DNA of 5,390 bases from the NCBI GenBank assembly GCA_945876015.1, contig CAMCNM010000157.1, positions 1 to 5,390 on the forward strand, written 5' to 3'. The position numbers were made by a program, and so were the translations under genes. Positions 4,547-5,390 of this stretch are shown one piece after another. Below the pieces are notes generated by a model. It was not told the DNA's origin. It did not search any database and saw only the letters and a program-made list of their open reading frames with translations. Numbering within the stretch: position 1 is the stretch's first letter; each line of letters opens with the position of its first letter. Source of the stretch: Gemmatimonas phototrophica. Its GTDB lineage: Bacteria > Gemmatimonadota > Gemmatimonadetes > Longimicrobiales > Gaopeijiaceae.

Positions 4547-5390
4547 ATGAAGCTCCGCCACCCGCTCATCCCCCTGGCCGCTCCGCTCCTCCTGATGGCC
4601 TTCCTGGGATCGGCGGCACCGGTTCGGGCGCAGTTCTCCCCGATCCGGGCCGGGCAGACGGTGTCGGGCAGCCTCACCGACGCAGACCCGGTGCTCAACT
4701 CGTACGGTCCCTTCAAGGTCTATTCGTTCGAGGCGCGCGAGGGCGAGCGGCTCACCGTCACGCTCCGGTCCGGCGCCTTCGACGCGTACCTGCGGCTGGC
4801 CCGGCAGGTCGGCGGGATCACGGATGAGATCGAGAGCGACGACGACACCGGCGGCGACACCGACGCGCGCATTCGTTTCACGGTTCCGGTCGCAGGCACC
4901 TATCTGCTCGTCGCCCAATCACTCGACGCGGGCGGGACCGGCTCCTTCAGCCTGGCGCTGGAAACGACCCCACCGCCCACCACCGACGACTCACGGCCGA
5001 TCCGGATCGGCCAGTCGGTGGCCGGGGAGCTCGCGGAGACCGACGCGGTCCAGGTGGACGACGAGACCTACTACGACATCTGGACGATCGAGGCGCGCGA
5101 GGGCCAGCGTCTGGTCGCGACCATGCAGTCCGACGCGTTCGACGCCTACCTCTGGTTCGGGACGACCGACGAGAGCGGCGAGTTCGACGTGCTCGGGTCC
5201 ACCGACGACGGCGACGTCGCCGGCGACAGCACGGATGCCCGCCTGCGCGTCACCGTGCCGGAGGACGGGATCTACCAGATCCACGCCAACTCGCTCAGCA
5301 TCGCCACGGGCACCTACCAGCTCACGGTGTTCGAGGGACCGGCTCCGGCGGAGACCGCAGCCCAGGCGCCGATCGAAGCCGGGCAGGAAG
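4547..5390 (+). CDS. Secreted protein with tandem PPC domains (3' end beyond window)
   Basis: The frame opens at ATG 4547 and stays open to the window end (281 codons, no stop). Residues 1-28 form a signal peptide: basic MKLRH, hydrophobic PLLLMAFLG, then a V-R-A cleavage site before Gln29, so the protein is exported. Residues about 32-139 and 151-262 are two similar beta-rich units. Each has PIRxGQ, then EAREGxRL, AFDAYL, an Asp-rich DD loop, TDARxRxTVP, GxY and a closing strand. This matches PPC (bacterial pre-peptidase C-terminal) domains. A third unit begins at about 275 (APIEAGQ). PPC domains usually accompany secreted proteases or other extracellular enzymes and are often removed on maturation. 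Any catalytic domain would lie downstream, so the enzyme type is unknown. There is no clear Shine-Dalgarno sequence before the ATG, but the signal peptide supports this start. Confidence 0.85.
   Translation, partial: MKLRHPLIPLAAPLLLMAFLGSAAPVRAQFSPIRAGQTVSGSLTDADPVLNSYGPFKVYSFEAREGERLTVTLRSGAFDAYLRLARQVGGITDEIESDDDTGGDTDARIRFTVPVAGTYLLVAQSLDAGGTGSFSLALETTPPPTTDDSRPIRIGQSVAGELAETDAVQVDDETYYDIWTIEAREGQRLVATMQSDAFDAYLWFGTTDESGEFDVLGSTDDGDVAGDSTDARLRVTVPEDGIYQIHANSLSIATGTYQLTVFEGPAPAETAAQAPIEAGQE
4640..5390 (+). repeat. Tandem PPC-domain repeats within the secreted protein gene
   Basis: Two units of about 110 residues (4640-4963 and 4997-5332) repeat at roughly 120 codons, and the start of a third appears from about 5369. 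Corresponding protein motifs are EAREGERL and EAREGQRL, AFDAYLRL and AFDAYLWF, TDARIRFTVP and TDARLRVTVP. At DNA level a 17-bp identical segment occurs at 4728-4744 and 5088-5104, exactly 360 bp apart. The rest has diverged, indicating an old duplication. Confidence 0.8.

Noticed and set aside
3079..4827. 582-codon open frame on the plus strand
   Set aside because: It runs antisense through DUF2232, the S6-S18 gene and the intergenic region, then enters the PPC gene in a wrong frame. Its composition is Arg/Pro/Gly-rich with no domain, as expected for antisense shadows in GC-rich DNA.

Overview
The window looks like chromosomal core sequence from a very GC-rich bacterium; by eye it is roughly two thirds GC or more, and third codon positions are strongly G/C. 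The gene set and the style of the proteins (Ala/Pro-rich linkers, PPC-domain secreted protein, DUF2232 membrane protein beside L9) fit Gemmatimonadota or a neighbouring phylum. That placement is inference, because no rRNA or other decisive marker is present.

Layout: two divergent transcription units share a 229-bp intergenic region (4318-4546). Reading leftward on the minus strand is a compact ribosome/chromosome operon: an rpsF-rpsR fusion gene (bS6-bS18, 4317-3688), a DUF2232 multi-pass membrane protein (3666-2749), rplI (bL9, 2735-2277), rsfS (ribosomal silencing factor, 2280-1897), a membrane-anchored protein with a degenerate MinD/CpsD-like N-terminal domain and SPOR-like C-terminal repeats (1815-40), and the first 14 codons of an SMC-family gene (43-1). 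The S6-S18-L9 order is the common bacterial arrangement. Gene spacing is tight: gaps of 21 and 13 bp, a 4-bp GTGA overlap (rplI/rsfS) and a 4-bp ATGA overlap (SPOR protein/smc). The only loose joint is the roughly 81 bp before the SPOR-protein gene. A good sigma-70-type promoter (TTCACA, 17 bp, TATACT) drives the unit, followed by a roughly 90-nt leader with stable hairpins.

Reading rightward on the plus strand is a secreted protein with a signal peptide and tandem PPC (bacterial pre-peptidase C-terminal) domains, cut off by the window end.

The most notable feature is the in-frame fusion of ribosomal proteins S6 and S18 into one 209-residue polypeptide, joined by an Asp/Glu-rich then Arg-rich linker with no usual start codon in it. 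S6 and S18 normally form a heterodimer on the 30S platform, so the fusion links two known partners. Second is the protein upstream of smc, which keeps the general outline of a CpsD/MinD-type ATPase but lacks the Walker A lysine, and is joined through a membrane anchor to peptidoglycan-binding-like SPOR repeats. I saw no mobile element, CRISPR array, tRNA or rRNA.
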